Of a stretch of DNA of 64,000 nucleotides, positions 45,153 to 57,189 are shown piece by piece. Where the stretch lies: positions 10,001 through 74,000 of the forward strand of contig JAFMOC010000045.1 of assembly GCA_019802505.1 (NCBI GenBank), in the 5' to 3' direction. Source of the stretch: Corydoras sp. C115. Its lineage: Eukaryota; Chordata; Actinopteri; Siluriformes; Callichthyidae. The position numbers and the translations under genes are program-made. The number at the start of each line of letters is the position of its first letter. The first letter of the stretch is position 1. The notes beneath the pieces were generated by a model. The model did not search any database and was not told where the DNA came from. It was given only the letters and a program-made list of their open reading frames with translations.

Positions 45153-45583
45153 CTGCAATGCGCAGAGCACAAAGAGGTACGTGAGTTAACGGGGTTCATG
45201 CGCGCTCTCGTCCAGGTTCGGGTCGGCGCTGCCATCCGAGCTTTGAGGAACAAAATTCCTGAAACTTAATTAACTCTCAGGCTGCGGATCTCAGACCCTG
45301 CGCCCTGCCCTCACGCGCATTCTTTACAGCTCGCCCCGGCGGATCGGTTGACGTCCATTTTTAGTTTAGCGCTGACAAGCACTCGCAAAGTTTTGGTTTA
45401 AACCATGTGGACTCGACTCGGACCCCCGAAGTTTAAAAAAAAACACCGGACTTTATGAGGCACCATATGAGCCACCCAAAATATCACTGCATACGGTATG
45501 AACAACAGTGACATCACAAGATGTGCGATGCTCTGCTTTTACCTGGACGGAGAGCAGCACTGCTGACCGCTGAAGTCTAATGT

Positions 45584-45930
45584 CATTCATTCATTATCTC
45601 CCGCTTTATCCTCTATTAGGGTCGCGGTGGGGTTCCCCATGCCCATCCAGGGGAGAACGTTTCAGGCGCTGGGCAGATACACCCAGGACAGGACGCCCAT
45701 CTATCAATGGGCACACACTCACTCACACACACACACTCCATATGGGGCAATTTGGAGAATTCAATTGACTTGATCCATGTTTTTGGACTGTGGGAGGAAA
45801 CCGGAGAACCCGGAGGAAACCCACGCGGACACGGGGAGAACATGGAAACTCCACCCAGATGGGGAATCGAACCGGGAATCCCTAGCGCTGAGAGGAGAAC
45901 ATGCTAAACCACTAAGCCACCGTGCCACCC
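45584..45930 (-). mobile_element. SINE copy 36
   Basis: Full-length, separated from copy 37 by AATTTATATT. Confidence 0.94.
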
Positions 45931-45939
45931 AATTTATAT

Positions 45940-46283
45940 TCATTCATTCATTATCTTCCGCTTTATCCTGTATTGGGGTCGCGGTGGGGTTCCCCATGCC
46001 CATCCAGGGGAGAACGTCTTGGGCGCTGGGCAGATACACCCAGGACAGGGCGCCAATCCATCGCTGGGCACACACTCACTCACTCACACAGACACACTCT
46101 ATATGGGGCAATTTGGAGAACTCAATTGACTTGATCCATTTTTTTTGGACTGTGGGAGGAAACCGGAGAACCCGGAGGAAACCCACGCGGACACGGGGAG
46201 AACATGGAAACTCCACCCAGATGGGGATTCGAACCGGGAATCCCTAGCGCTGAGAGGAGAACGTGCTAAACCACTAAGCCACC
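45940..46283 (-). mobile_element. SINE copy 37
   Basis: The head is truncated after AAGCCACC; the rest is intact. Confidence 0.93.
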
Positions 46284-46771
46284 TGGGACACGTTAATAAC
46301 GGTAAAAGAATAATGACCGTCGGTGTTATTTTATCATATCGACCCCCCCTTCACCCCGCTCCAGGGTAACTGCTCGAGCGCGTGCTGCGCTCCCCCTAAA
46401 CGTTTAAAACTTGTGGAGCTTCTTGTGGGACGGGCGGACGCTGAAGACGAGCAGAGCTCAGGTCTGTTTATATGTGCTTTTCTCCAACATCTGTTCTCTG
46501 TAAGATTTTAAAAATACACGAGCGTCTTTGAAGATGCTCGGCGTTGCCATAGGCAGACATCTGGTGTCTCGTTCCAGACTCCTAAAGCACACGGCTTGAT
46601 CCTCGGCCAGGAAAATAATGCTCCAAATACAGTCTCATCGATGTGGAGCGCCTGCTTCAGGACGTCCTGGTTTGTGTCAGAACCCGAATCGGGACACTGA
46701 AGCGTTAACGGCCTTCTGATCGTTTGGTTTCTGTCACGGGTCCCTCGTTTGGTCCTTAATTGGTCCTTAAT

Positions 46772-46963
46772 GTGGGTGTGGTAGCTCAGTGGTCAGGGCA
46801 TTGGGCTACCAATCTGAAGGTTGGGGGTTCAAATCCCAGGTCCACTGAAGTTACCAGTGTGGGTCCTTGAGCAAGACCCTTAACCCTCATTGCTCCAGAG
46901 ATGTTGTGATGAACCCTGTGCTCACTTTGTAAGTCACTTTGGATAAAAGCGTCCAATAATTGA
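46772..46963 (+). mobile_element. tRNA-like repeat, type B, full copy
   Basis: A tRNA-like head (GTGGTAGCTCAGTGGTCAGG, with GGTTCAAATCCC as B box) is followed by GAGCAAGACCCTTAACCCTC and the 3' end CACTTTGGATAAAAGCGTCC. It is inserted in the nested element at 46.7-48.3 kb. Confidence 0.88.
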
Positions 46964-47581
46964 CCAAATTTAATTTTTAAAATTTTAATTTTAATTTATT
47001 TAATTTAATTGTTCCAGTTTTGGTGATTGGTTTGTTTTTTTGGCACGTGTTCAGTTGGTCTTGTATTTATTCTCAGTTTTCCATCTCTTCGGCGCACGTC
47101 TTTGTTTGTGGTTTATCATCCCCGTGTTAGCGTCGTCCGTCTTTCCCCGGGAGAGGGCGGCTAACGCGGAGGTGTAGCGTTCAGCCGCTCGCGCCTAGTG
47201 AGCGCTCCCGGGATACCGACCACGCGGGGAAAAATGCGTGCGTCGGTCCACGGAAAACGCTCCCACGGGATACGACCTGCACGGGGACGGTGTGTAGCGC
47301 CGTACCGTGGTTGCACGCGGAAGGAGAGAAAGAGACACCAGGATAAAATCCAAAATGTATAATTTAATAAAAATTGGTGTAGGGACACCAACGAAAAGGG
47401 GGAACAAACAAACAACGTAACAACGGGTATGAAAACCACAAAATAAAGACGTGCCACAACTTACGGGAAAACTAAGAATAAATACAAAAGGAACTAAACA
47501 CGTGAACAAAACAAACCAATCACCCAAATTAAACAATTAAGGAGGAAACGAGGGACAGGTGCCCCAGGCACCTGTGACAAC

Positions 47582-48019
47582 TAGGGCTGTATTCAACTAA
47601 GGTTTTTCATAGTCGACTGTGATTCGTCAGATTTTCCCTATAGTCGACTGATAGTCGAATCAGTTAAAATTTCACCACAAGATGGCGGTATAAGCGTGGT
47701 TTTTAAAAAAGATTTTTAAAAAATATTTTACTCGTTTTTCTAGAGCACCGTAAATGAGATCCCCGTTCTGGACTTTTTTCCACTTCAAAGGAAAAACCTA
47801 AAAAAAATCCTAAAAACCTAAAAATTAGGATGATTTTATTTGACAAAAGGCTATATATATATAACGAAAACAAAGACATTTTATGTATAAACTAATGCTT
47901 AGCAGCAGCCATGGACACCCCCATGTGGTCAAAATGGTACATTCGACTATGAGGTTCATAGTCGACTACGGTTCTCCAAATCGAATCGTCGAATCAGCGA
48001 ATATTGCAGCTCACCCCTA
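47582..48019 (+). mobile_element. hAT-like MITE copy 2
   Basis: Ends TAGGGCTG and CACCCCTA with perfect duplication GTGACAAC (47574-47581, 48020-48027). It is inserted in the nested repeat and is therefore younger than it. Confidence 0.94.
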
Positions 48020-49037
48020 GTGACAACCCGATGTTATTGTGTTCGTTTCGTTCCCCCCTTTTCGTTGGTGTCCCGTCACCGATTTTTAATCAATTCGGTT
48101 TTGGATTTTATCCCGGTGTTTTTCTGGACTCTCCTCCCGCGTTCAACCACGTTGCGGCGCTGCGGCATGTTTGGGAGTGCTTCCGTGGACCGACGCACGC
48201 TTTATTCCCCGCGTGGTCGGTACCCGGGAAGCGCTCACTTTCCGGGGAAAGACGGACGATCGGTAACGGTTTCTGTATCTTTAAATGAATTAATTTGTTG
48301 GGGATGGAAGGTTTAACCCGTAAACGCCGATCAAAATCAGCTGCATGGAACGAAATACCAACACGGACTGATCTGCGGCTGCATCCCGAGTCACCGACTG
48401 GCTTCCCCGTCATTTACCGAAGCTGCAGGTGAGAGGCGCTCCGATGACGGAGCCGCGATCGTCACCTTTAGGTTCCCTGCAGTCGCGCTGTCCATCGGTC
48501 CTCAGGAGTCCAGCACATTCTGACAGACTGAGCTCGATAGTAGAGATCTGTACACAATATCTATTAACTGAGGTTTGCATGTTCTCCCCAGGTCTCCCTG
48601 GAGTAATTCTGGTTTCCTTCCCCAGTCCCACAACGACGTGTCCGTCAGGTTCTAAACTGCCCTCGATGTGACATTAAGACTGAATATGTCAGAGTGCGGA
48701 TTCGCACCCTGCCCCGGGGTGTCTTTCGCGGTGAGCGAGGTATCCGTCCCTGCTTAGGATGCAGAAACCAAAAGGGCTGTGAACCCAACGTCCTGGTGAT
48801 CATTTGACCAACGGCGCGAGCCATCGTCCTACGAGTCGCGTCCGCGTCCGTCGTGCCGTCCAGACGCTCTAAAAGCATTTCGGGGATTTCGGGGAACGTG
48901 TGAACACAAGTCAGAACACATCACATCTCTGAGCGCTGAGTGCGTCCCGCGGGAACCGGACGGGCGGGCAGAAGTGGCTTTTCCACAGCAAATCAAACCA
49001 CCTGAATACCAGCCTCCCAACGGACGGATGCTTATTA

Positions 49038-49040
<3 letters not shown>

Positions 49041-49071
<31 letters not shown>
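49041..49071. repeat. (AC)n microsatellite
   Basis: About 15 CA units in unique GC-richer sequence. Confidence 0.95.
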
Positions 49072-49072
<1 letters not shown>

Positions 49073-49417
49073 GAACAATCCCCAACATCCCGTCCCGAGC
49101 TTCCATGCGAGCAGACGGATGTGCGGCAGCGTCAGGGCGCGATACCTGGGAAAGAAGTCGCGACTTCTCGGCCGCCTGCTGCTTCCCGTTTCCTGTATCT
49201 CTGTCTATTTTAGCCGTGGGGTACCGATAACAGCGGGCGCCAGAGCGCCGGCCTCGCACCAGCCGGCAGTGTGTATTCACACATTCTTCGTGTTGTTACG
49301 CAGGAACTGTCGTGTCGTTTAAAGTCTCTGATGTCTGATGACAGTCATGGTTTAAATAAGGTACCAGACACGTAGGTGACCTACATAGCTGTCTTTGAGT
49401 GCCGGTAAGCACAGCGG

Positions 49418-49453
49418 GGGGGTGGGGTGGTGGTGGTGGTGGTGGTGGTGGGG
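49418..49453. repeat. (GGT)n microsatellite
   Basis: GGT run following a GGGGGG stretch, with G-quadruplex potential. Confidence 0.9.
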
Positions 49454-49800
49454 CGGCTGACAATCCGAAGCCGCTTTTAATCTACCCCTTTCTTTGTTTC
49501 TTAGTAATCTTGGTGTAATACCTCAGATAAAGCTCCGGCATTACAGCTCTCCACGTACGACGACAGGCAGGAAAGAGACGCAGGAAGACAAAAGAGGACA
49601 CGGACGCAAACAAAGCTCTTCCTGTCTTGCTGCCAGGCTTCGTGTGGGCATTATATCCTTCGGTAATTAGACAGCCACCCGCTACACTCAGCTTCAAAAG
49701 TCATTTCCACTGACATTTAATTCCCACGAGAGTGCTTATTATCGTAAAAAAAGAACGAACATTTCACAGAGTTTTGCTGAGTTTTAACCAAATGCAACCT

Positions 49801-50150
49801 TTCATTCATTCATTATCTCCCGCTTTATCCTCTATTAGGGTCGCGGTGGGGTTCCCCATGCCCATCCAGGGGAGAACGTTTCGGGCGCTGGGCAGATACA
49901 CCCAGGACAGGGCGCCAACCTATCGCTGGGCACACACTCACTCACACAGACACACTCTATATGGGGCAATTTGGAGAACTCAATCGACTTGATCCATGTT
50001 TTTTGGACTGTGGGAGGAAACCGGAGAACACGGAGGAAACCCACGCGGACACGAGGAGAACATGGAAACTCCACCCAGATGGGGATTCAAACCGGGATTC
50101 CCTAGTGCTGAGAGGCGAACGTGCCAAACCACTAAGCCACCGTGCTGCCC
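49801..50150 (-). mobile_element. SINE copy 38
   Basis: Full-length, with linker AAAATTGTTTAATAATTC to copy 39. The arrangement mirrors copies 33-34. Confidence 0.94.
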
Positions 50151-50166
50151 AAAATTGTTTAATAAT

Positions 50167-50446
50167 TCATTCATTCATTCATTATCTCCCGCTTTATCCT
50201 CTATTAGGGTCGCGGGGGGGTTCCCCATGCCCATCCAGGGGAGAACGTCTCGGGCGCTGGGCAAAGACACCCAGGACAGGGCGCCAATCTATCGCTGGGC
50301 ACACTCACTCACACAGACACACTCTATATGGGGCAATTTTGAGAACTCAATTGACTTGATCCATGTTCTTGGACTGTGGGAGGAAACCGGAGAATGGCGA
50401 TTCGAACCGGGAATCCCTAGCGCTGAGAGACGAACGTGCCAAACCT
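50167..50446 (-). mobile_element. SINE copy 39, truncated
   Basis: Core deletion at GGAGAATGGCGATTCG. The head is cut at GTGCCAAACC, where a MITE fragment begins. Confidence 0.92.
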
Positions 50447-50708
50447 CTTGTTTTTCTAGAGCACCGTAAATGGGTTAAAGCGCACACATCTTTTTAAAAA
50501 AAATATTAACAGCAATTAGGATGATTTTATTTGACAAAAGGCTATATATATAACGAAAACAAAGACATTTCATGTCAAAACTAATGCTTAGCAGCAGCCA
50601 TGGGCGCCCCCATGTGGTCAACATGGTACATTCGACTATGAGGTTCATAGTCGACTACGGTTCTCCGAATCGAATCGTCGAATCAGCGAATACTGCAGCT
50701 CACCCCTA
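50447..50708 (+). mobile_element. hAT-like MITE copy 3, left-truncated
   Basis: Begins mid-element at CTTGTTTTTCTAGAGCACCG, fused to SINE copy 39, and ends normally CACCCCTA. No target duplication, so it is rearranged. Confidence 0.9.
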
Positions 50709-51808
50709 GATCCAACACCCTCCTAATGTGTTTTTTTCGGATGAACGGGCAAGGATTCCCCCAGACGAGCTCCAAAATCTTGTAGAAAGACCTCCTAGAA
50801 GGGAGACAGCTGGAGCACTAAGAACTACTAAGTACCGATGACGTGTACCGAAACTGTATGAGGGTGAATGGTTACTCTGCCACATTGCAGTGAGGACGAG
50901 GACGCCACCTAAATCCCCCCTTTCGCAGCCAGCCGAGTTCACCGGCAGCCACACCCCAGATTAACAAGAGCTCGGCGGAGTAAAAAAGACAGAGCGCGTG
51001 CGAGGGGGTGGGGGGGGCAGGCGAGGGCAAACGCCGAGGCGCATTTCGCCCTCGTGCAGCCCGACAGAGCGCGTTTCACACATCCGGTCGGCTCGGCAGT
51101 GCGGAGATAATATTCTGTTATATTTAAACCACTGCGTTGAGCTCGATTTTCTGGGCGGAGGCCTGCGCCTCCACCGAACAGGCGGCACACATGGAGCCAT
51201 TAATTACACGCTCCGGTCGGCAGCGTTTTGCCTTAGTTGGGACGAGCGCGGCGGCTCAATATAAACAGGAGTTTGTCTGAGGCTACAGTTGGCGGAAAGC
51301 CTCCCGTCTGCCCCGCCGCGTTACAAAGGGCTGCGCGGATGTTGCTCTAAACAGTCCGCCAGGTCGCAAATCCTGGGGGGACGGGGACGGGACTCCTGTT
51401 CGCCTCGCCGCCTCGGCTGGGACGCGCTCTCATACTAATGTGCTCCCGGAACGGGGCGCTCGCAGCCATTAAAAAGAGCCATGGCTTCCTCTGAGATAAA
51501 CAGAACGATAAATCTGTGAAGAGGCTCACCGTCGTCAGCAGCACGGCTGATGCTTTTCATTGTCGTAGTTTCATCACTGTGTCGTTTTACCTACAACTTT
51601 TTTAATCTTCGGAAATAATTTTTTTTTTATTTCTGATAAGAACCTCAATTACACTGGACGACTTTTTGTCTCCTATTTGTTCAGTCAGGACACTTGAAAA
51701 CTCTAAGGTCCAGTTTAAAATGCTTCCAATTTTAAACTGGACTATAGAGTAAAGGTTTTTAGGAGGTCGATCATCAAGTCTTTTTCTTTTGTAAGTTTAT
51801 AAACAAAA
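50709..51808. other. unique GC-rich block
   Basis: GC-rich from about 50940 to 51480 with many CpG. It could be a promoter or conserved element, but no exon with a good start and donor was found. Confidence 0.35.
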
Positions 51809-51822
51809 AAAAATTGTTTAAT

Positions 51823-52176
51823 TCATTCATTCATTATTTCCCGCTTTATCCTCTATTAGGGTCACGGTGGTGGGGTTCCCCATGCCCATCCAGGTGAGAA
51901 CGTTTCGGGCACTGGGCAGACACACCCAGGACAGGGCGCCAATCTATCACTGGGCACACACTCACTAACTCACACATACACACTCTATATGGGGCAATTT
52001 GGAGAACTCAATTGACTTGATCCATGTTTTTGGACTGTGGGAGGAAACCGGAGAACCCGGAGGAAACCCACGCAGACACGGGGGGGACATGGAAACTCCA
52101 CCCAGATGGGGATTCGAACCGGGAATCTCTAGCGCTGAGAGGCGAACGTGCTAAACACTAAGCCACCGTGCCGCCC
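51823..52176 (-). mobile_element. SINE copy 40, first of a pair
   Basis: Full-length. It shares the 14-bp duplication AAAAATTGTTTAAT (51809-51822, 52520-52533) with copy 41. Confidence 0.95.
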
Positions 52177-52180
52177 AAAA

Positions 52181-52519
52181 TTCATTCATTCATTCATTAT
52201 CTCTCGCTTTATCCTCTATTAGGGTCGTGGGGGGGTTCCTCATGCCCATCCAGGGGAGAACGTCTCGGGCGCTGGGCAGATACTCCCAGGACAGGACGCC
52301 AATCTATCGCTGGGCACACACTCACTCACACACACACACACACACACTCTATATGGGGCAATTTGGAGAACTCAATTGACTTGATCCATGTTTTTGGACT
52401 GTGGGAGGAAACCGGAGAACCCAGAGGAGAACATGGAAACTCCACCCAGATGGGGATTCGAACCGGGAATCCCTAGCGCTGAGAGGAGAACGTGCTGACC
52501 TCTAAGCCACCGTGCCGCC
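52181..52519 (-). mobile_element. SINE copy 41, second of a pair
   Basis: Core deletion (CCCAGAGGAGAACATGG) and a CA expansion at 52326-52347. Confidence 0.94.
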
Positions 52520-53277
52520 AAAAATTGTTTAATAATAACTAAAAAAAAAAAAGTTTATAAACGATCCAATCAGAAGCATTCAGTATTTACAAAGTGTCCA
52601 TCAGCACATCTTTAAATGTGGGAGGAAAGCCGCAGAGCCTGGAGAAAACCCACTTGCAAAAACATATGATGATTATTATTATTATTATTATTACTAATAT
52701 AACATTCCAGAGTGATTTCAAAACAGGGGAGCAGTGTTGCAAAAGCTGAAGGAGTTCACAATGCCGTCCTCGCAGCCATCTGCTCACCATCACGCACTTA
52801 AACGAAGTGACCTGCTGCGTCTCAGCGGTGCAGGAGAGTTAATGGAAGCAATGCTGAGTGCGAGGCACCTCCGAGACACAAACACACCGAGGGTTCAAAT
52901 CTTTTCCGACGCTGAGTGGATTGTTAAGGCCTGCGAATTAGGAAATGGAAAATAAAAGGCAAATGGCGTTCTTTTTGCCGCCTGAGCAGACAGGAAGCAC
53001 CAGGTTTGGAAGCAGATTAGGTGGTCGCTCTTCGGTTCTCATTCCAAAGTAAAAATAGCACACGGATAGGAAAAGTCTCACTTCGGATGACGTGTAGACG
53101 GAACTAAGCTTCACCTTTAACCTGTGTATACGTGGCCATCGTTCCTCCTGAGCAGAATTATGATTGGGAAATCAAGTGCCCTGATAAATAAAACGCACCA
53201 TATAACACATATGGATCAAACACACCGTATAACACTCTTTTCATTGCACTGGTGTTTTTTTCAAAGCGATTGAGCAC

Positions 53278-53376
53278 ATTTACATTTAGCATTTTGAGGG
53301 TTAAGGGTCTTCAGCAAGACCCACATTTTTACTTCAGTGGACCCAAAGCGATTGATACTAAATGAGCTACCACTCC
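53278..53376 (-). mobile_element. tRNA-like repeat, type B, fragment
   Basis: Inverted fragment with GGGTTAAGGGTCTTCAGC, a TTCAGTGGACC block and ATGAGCTACCACTCCC. The middle is deleted. Confidence 0.7.
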
Positions 53377-53689
53377 CACACTGGTGTCAGAAGCCACTTA
53401 CAAATGTCCGAAGCCATGGAGAAAACCAACTATACTGTAAATTCATCAAACCTGATTGTTATTCGAAGCTGCGGCCCCTTCCCCTTTCTTTTTCTTTTTC
53501 TCTACAACAGGTATTTGTTAAAGAGATGCGTCTTCAGTAGTTTCCTAAAACTGTTTAGTGATTCTGCCTTACGGACAGAGTTGGGAAGAACGTTCGAGTG
53601 AACGAGTCGGAGTGTATTTGGAAAAGATAAAGTGAAGGCAGGAGGGGGAAGATCCAGAAATGGTTCTAAATGCCAGAGTCAGTGACTTG

Positions 53690-54089
53690 TAGGGGTGTAT
53701 TCAACTAAGGATTTTCATAGTCGAATCTGATTCGTCAGATTTTCCCTATAGTCGACTGATAGTCGAATCAGTTAAAATTTCACCACAAGATGGCGCTATA
53801 AGCGTGGTTTTTAAAAAAGATTTTTTAAAAAGATTTTTGTTATATATTTTATATTGTTAAAGCGCACACATCATTTAAAAAAAAAATTAACAGAAATTAG
53901 GATGATTTTATTTGACAAAAGGCTATATATATAACGAAAACAAAGACATTACATGTCAAAACTAATGCTTAGCAGCAGCCATGGGCGCCCCCATGTGGTC
54001 AAAATGGTACATTCGACTATGAGGTTCATAGTCGACTACGGTTCTCCGAATCGAATCGTCGAATCAGCAAATATTTTAGCTCACCCCTA
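53690..54089 (+). mobile_element. hAT-like MITE copy 4
   Basis: Perfect duplication GTGACTTG (53682-53689, 54090-54097), with ends TAGGGGTG and CACCCCTA. Confidence 0.95.
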
Positions 54090-54257
54090 GTGACTTGTAC
54101 TGAATGCGAGCAGCTACAGGGAGCCAATGGAGGGAAGTGAGTAATGGAGGGACATGAGTTCGCTTGGGGGTTAAACACAAGTCGGGCTGCAGAGGTGTGT
54201 CTTTCAGAGGTGTTCTGCACTGTTAACACTGCCCGGGGCCACTCAGGAACGATGATT

Positions 54258-54372
54258 CCCTCACGGCGCCTTGGTCCTCACAAGGTTTCTTTTACAAACA
54301 ACAGCTTGTTCTTGGGGTTTGCGGTTTAAAGCACTGTAAAGCTGCTTTGAGATAATTAACTATTGTAGAATG
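54258..54372 (+). repeat. dispersed fish repeat, 3'-end type A fragment
   Basis: GCCTTGGTCCTCACAAGGTT and CTGTAAAGCTGCTTTGAGAT match 28988-29272. Confidence 0.65.
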
Positions 54373-54498
54373 CTGATACAGCACACGCCCTGCATGGACA
54401 CGCCCCTTAACCAGGTGTTTCATTAAGTCCTGTTGCCAGGTGTTTAAATCTAGGCATCTAGGACATTGGTATGGTTCCACCTTTGCATCACATTACAT

Positions 54499-54956
54499 TA
54501 GGGGTGTCTTCAACTAAGGATTTTCATAGTCGAATCTGATTCGTCAGATTTTCCCTATAGTCGACTGATAGTCGAATCAGTTAAAATTTCACCACAAGCG
54601 CTGTGATGGTGCTATAAGCGTGGTTTTTAAAAAAGATTTTTTTAAATATTTTACTTGTTTTTCTAGAGCACCGGAATGTGCAACTAACTGCAGGGGGAGC
54701 TTTATTAATGTGTAGCCTATTGTTAAAGCGCACACATCATTTAAAAAAGAATATTAACAGAAATTAGGATGCTTTTATTTGACAAAAGGCTATATATATA
54801 ACGAAAACAAAGACATTTCATCTAAAAACTAATGCTTTGCAGCAGCCATGGGCGCCCCCATGTGGTCAAAATGGTACATTCGACTATGAGGTTCATAGTC
54901 GACTACGGTTCTCCGAATCGAATAGTCGAATCAGCGAATATTGCAGCTCAGCCCTA
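54499..54956 (+). mobile_element. hAT-like MITE copy 5, longest
   Basis: Perfect duplication CATTACAT (54491-54498, 54957-54964). It keeps an internal segment (GTGCAACTAACTGCAGGGGG) lost from the other copies. Confidence 0.95.
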
Positions 54957-54964
54957 CATTACAT

Positions 54965-56604
54965 CATTCTGCAGATGGTTATATCCACAATTAATAAGAA
55001 GGATGTTGAGGGTTGGGGTCAGAGCATCGTCATCATACAGCATCCCTGCAGCAGTGAGGGTCAGGCTGATGGTTCACACTCAGCTCCCACAAACCCTGTA
55101 TGTATATCTGTATATTTAAGCATCTCTATATATTTATCCAGGTTGCATCACTATGTGTGGGAGCAGAAGATTTGCAGGTCGAAGTTATTAAACCATATTT
55201 GCACCCGAGGTTTATGATGGCAGGCTGCTGGCTGCTGTTAAAGCCCGTTGCACTGAATGAGGCCCGGATGGCATGGGCCAGGAGTGTGATGATGTAATTA
55301 CTGGGAAGCGCAATGGTCAAATGTGCCTTTAGGGAACGTATGTCACATTTATTTGGTTGTACTCTCCTGACAGGGGGCAGTAATTGTTGTTTACAGTGTC
55401 ACTGCAGTCGTACAGTCAGAGAGGTTGTCAGAGGGAAGCAGACGTATTAAATAAATTCTTTAGCCAGGTGAAGAACAATAGCTTTCAGAAAGCCACGGCT
55501 ATTGACAGGCTCTCCGAGTGCCGTGCTCCCCGATCATTTGCTTAATTCTCAGGTTAAAACTGCACGGCACGTCCCCCCCTTTTGCTCAAAGCAGCGACCA
55601 TCACGATTAATGAGATCAAATCACGGCTCATTTTCACTCCGCCGGCCGGAGGGACGACTCCGACGGAGCGGCACGTCAAGGAGCCCGAACAGATCAAGCT
55701 CTTTAAATGCTGGAAGGCACGACACAATTTAATCTATGGAAATGAATGTGCCCCTGTCCGCCGGCGACCCCCGGGTCCGGGTTGCGCCGACCGCTTTGTT
55801 TTTTTTTCCCAGCCAGGAAGCCCGCGTTCACCAGGAAGCCGTCGCTACAGAGATCCTCAAATCGCTCCGTTCTCAGCGCCAGAATTAGCCCTCTCGTGAT
55901 TTTCAGCACAGATGGCATATGCCGCGCTCCCCGCGAATGCCTCGCATTCTCATCCAAGTCTGACCCCTTCCTTAATCCTAATTAGGAATACGATTTGCGC
56001 CGCGGTCTACTCCCCACGCAAACATGTCTGGTTATCTGTGGCCGATTGCAGCAGCGTGAGTGAGGCGGGTCGGGGGTCGATTTTGCGAGGCCGTTAAGTC
56101 GAATGTGTGGTCATTTTGGGGTTGTTATGCACAAAAGTACCCGTTTTAATTGCAATACAGAATGAGAGCTGACCTGCAAACCCAGGTATCACAAACCGGG
56201 ACATTGATCACACACAGAAACGTGTATAAACACAATCCTGGATGCCCTTATACATCGGGTCATTCAGCATTATTAAAAAAAAAAAACACTGAAAAAACTT
56301 CGAAAACTAACTCCTCCTCCTCATGAGTTTCGGTGCCCGCGCTCTCTTTCCAAGGTGTGAAACACAGAGAATAACACAAAACTGGCTTAAAACACCCAGG
56401 CATTTCTTTTCTGAGAGAGCCTGTTGTCCTGGCCGAGCTGTGACCGCCATCAGGAAGCTTATAAAGCCGGCTAATAAAGCTGAGTAGTGACATTCACTGG
56501 GCTTGCGGAGATACTATCAGGCACAAAACAGCAGGCCAAGCACAAACCCCTCAATTCTCATTGTGCAGCACATTGTGTGTGTGTGTGTGTGTGCAGCACC
56601 CCCA

Positions 56605-56650
<46 letters not shown>

Positions 56651-57189
56651 ACACCACCGCCAACCAACCCCCCCGGAGCAGCTCTCATTAATTGCCTTTT
56701 TGTTCGCGGGTCCGAACAGAAGCTGAGTTGTGTGGTTAAACTTTCAGCAGTTCCACCAGTCGACTGTTTCCAGATTTACAGTAAAGAACGTCCGACAAAA
56801 CATCCGTCTGTCCGGATCTCTGCCACAAATGTATAAATGAAATAAGCTCACACAACCGTGAGCTTCAAACACAATCAGAGACGGAGCCGTGAGACTGTCT
56901 GCTGTTAGAATTACAGATAAGTGATGGTCATCGGTATGATCAGGTTATTAAGGCAGGGCTGGCAGGGCGTTGTCAGCGCGTCTCCGCCACCGTGACGACC
57001 TCTTTTATGGGTGTGGTTTGGGCGTCACACGCCATAAACCAACGAGCAGTTCACCTGCCGTCTTCTTTAAAGTTCCGACCGCTTACATTAACCCTGATCA
57101 TACTCAGAAAAAATCTGGAGCCTATCCCAAATCTGGGAGAAAAGGCAGGCCAACATGCTGGACTGGTCCTGAAACTATTGCAATACATA
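54965..57189. other. unique sequence, probable jam3 intron 1 or intergenic
   Basis: No exon seen. The block 55600-55990, with AT-rich cores in a GC-rich frame, could be conserved non-coding DNA. Confidence 0.35.
56577..56648. repeat. (GT)n followed by (CA)n microsatellite
   Basis: GT run at 56577-56593 and CA run at 56609-56648, so an inverted dinucleotide pair able to fold back. Confidence 0.92.

Larger units (their letters stand above)
46733..48268. mobile_element. nested self-inverted repeat, possibly LTR-derived
   Basis: A forward element starts TGTCACGGGTCCCTCG (46733) and runs to about 47127, resuming at 48028-48268. Between them lies an inverted copy of the same sequence (47136-47578) plus a MITE. 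Shared blocks include GGTGATTGGTTTGTTTT, TTTTCGTTGGTGTCCC and GACCACGCGGGGAA. The TGTCAC start recalls LTRs, but no other LTR hallmark is certain. Confidence 0.65.
48273..49800. other. unique sequence right of jam3
   Basis: GC-richer than average, with microsatellites already listed. I looked for the jam3 signal-peptide exon here without success. Confidence 0.4.

Noticed and set aside
47195..47536. Hydrophobic open frame (start MFNLGDWFVLFTC) as the jam3 signal-peptide exon
   Set aside because: It lies in the inverted copy of the nested repeat, recurs in related form at 48.0-48.3 kb and has no donor in the required phase.
51347..51544. Possible jam3 exon 1 in the GC-rich block
   Set aside because: The ATG frames either stop at once (ATG GCT CTT ... 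TAG) or lack a hydrophobic signal sequence and a phase-1 donor.
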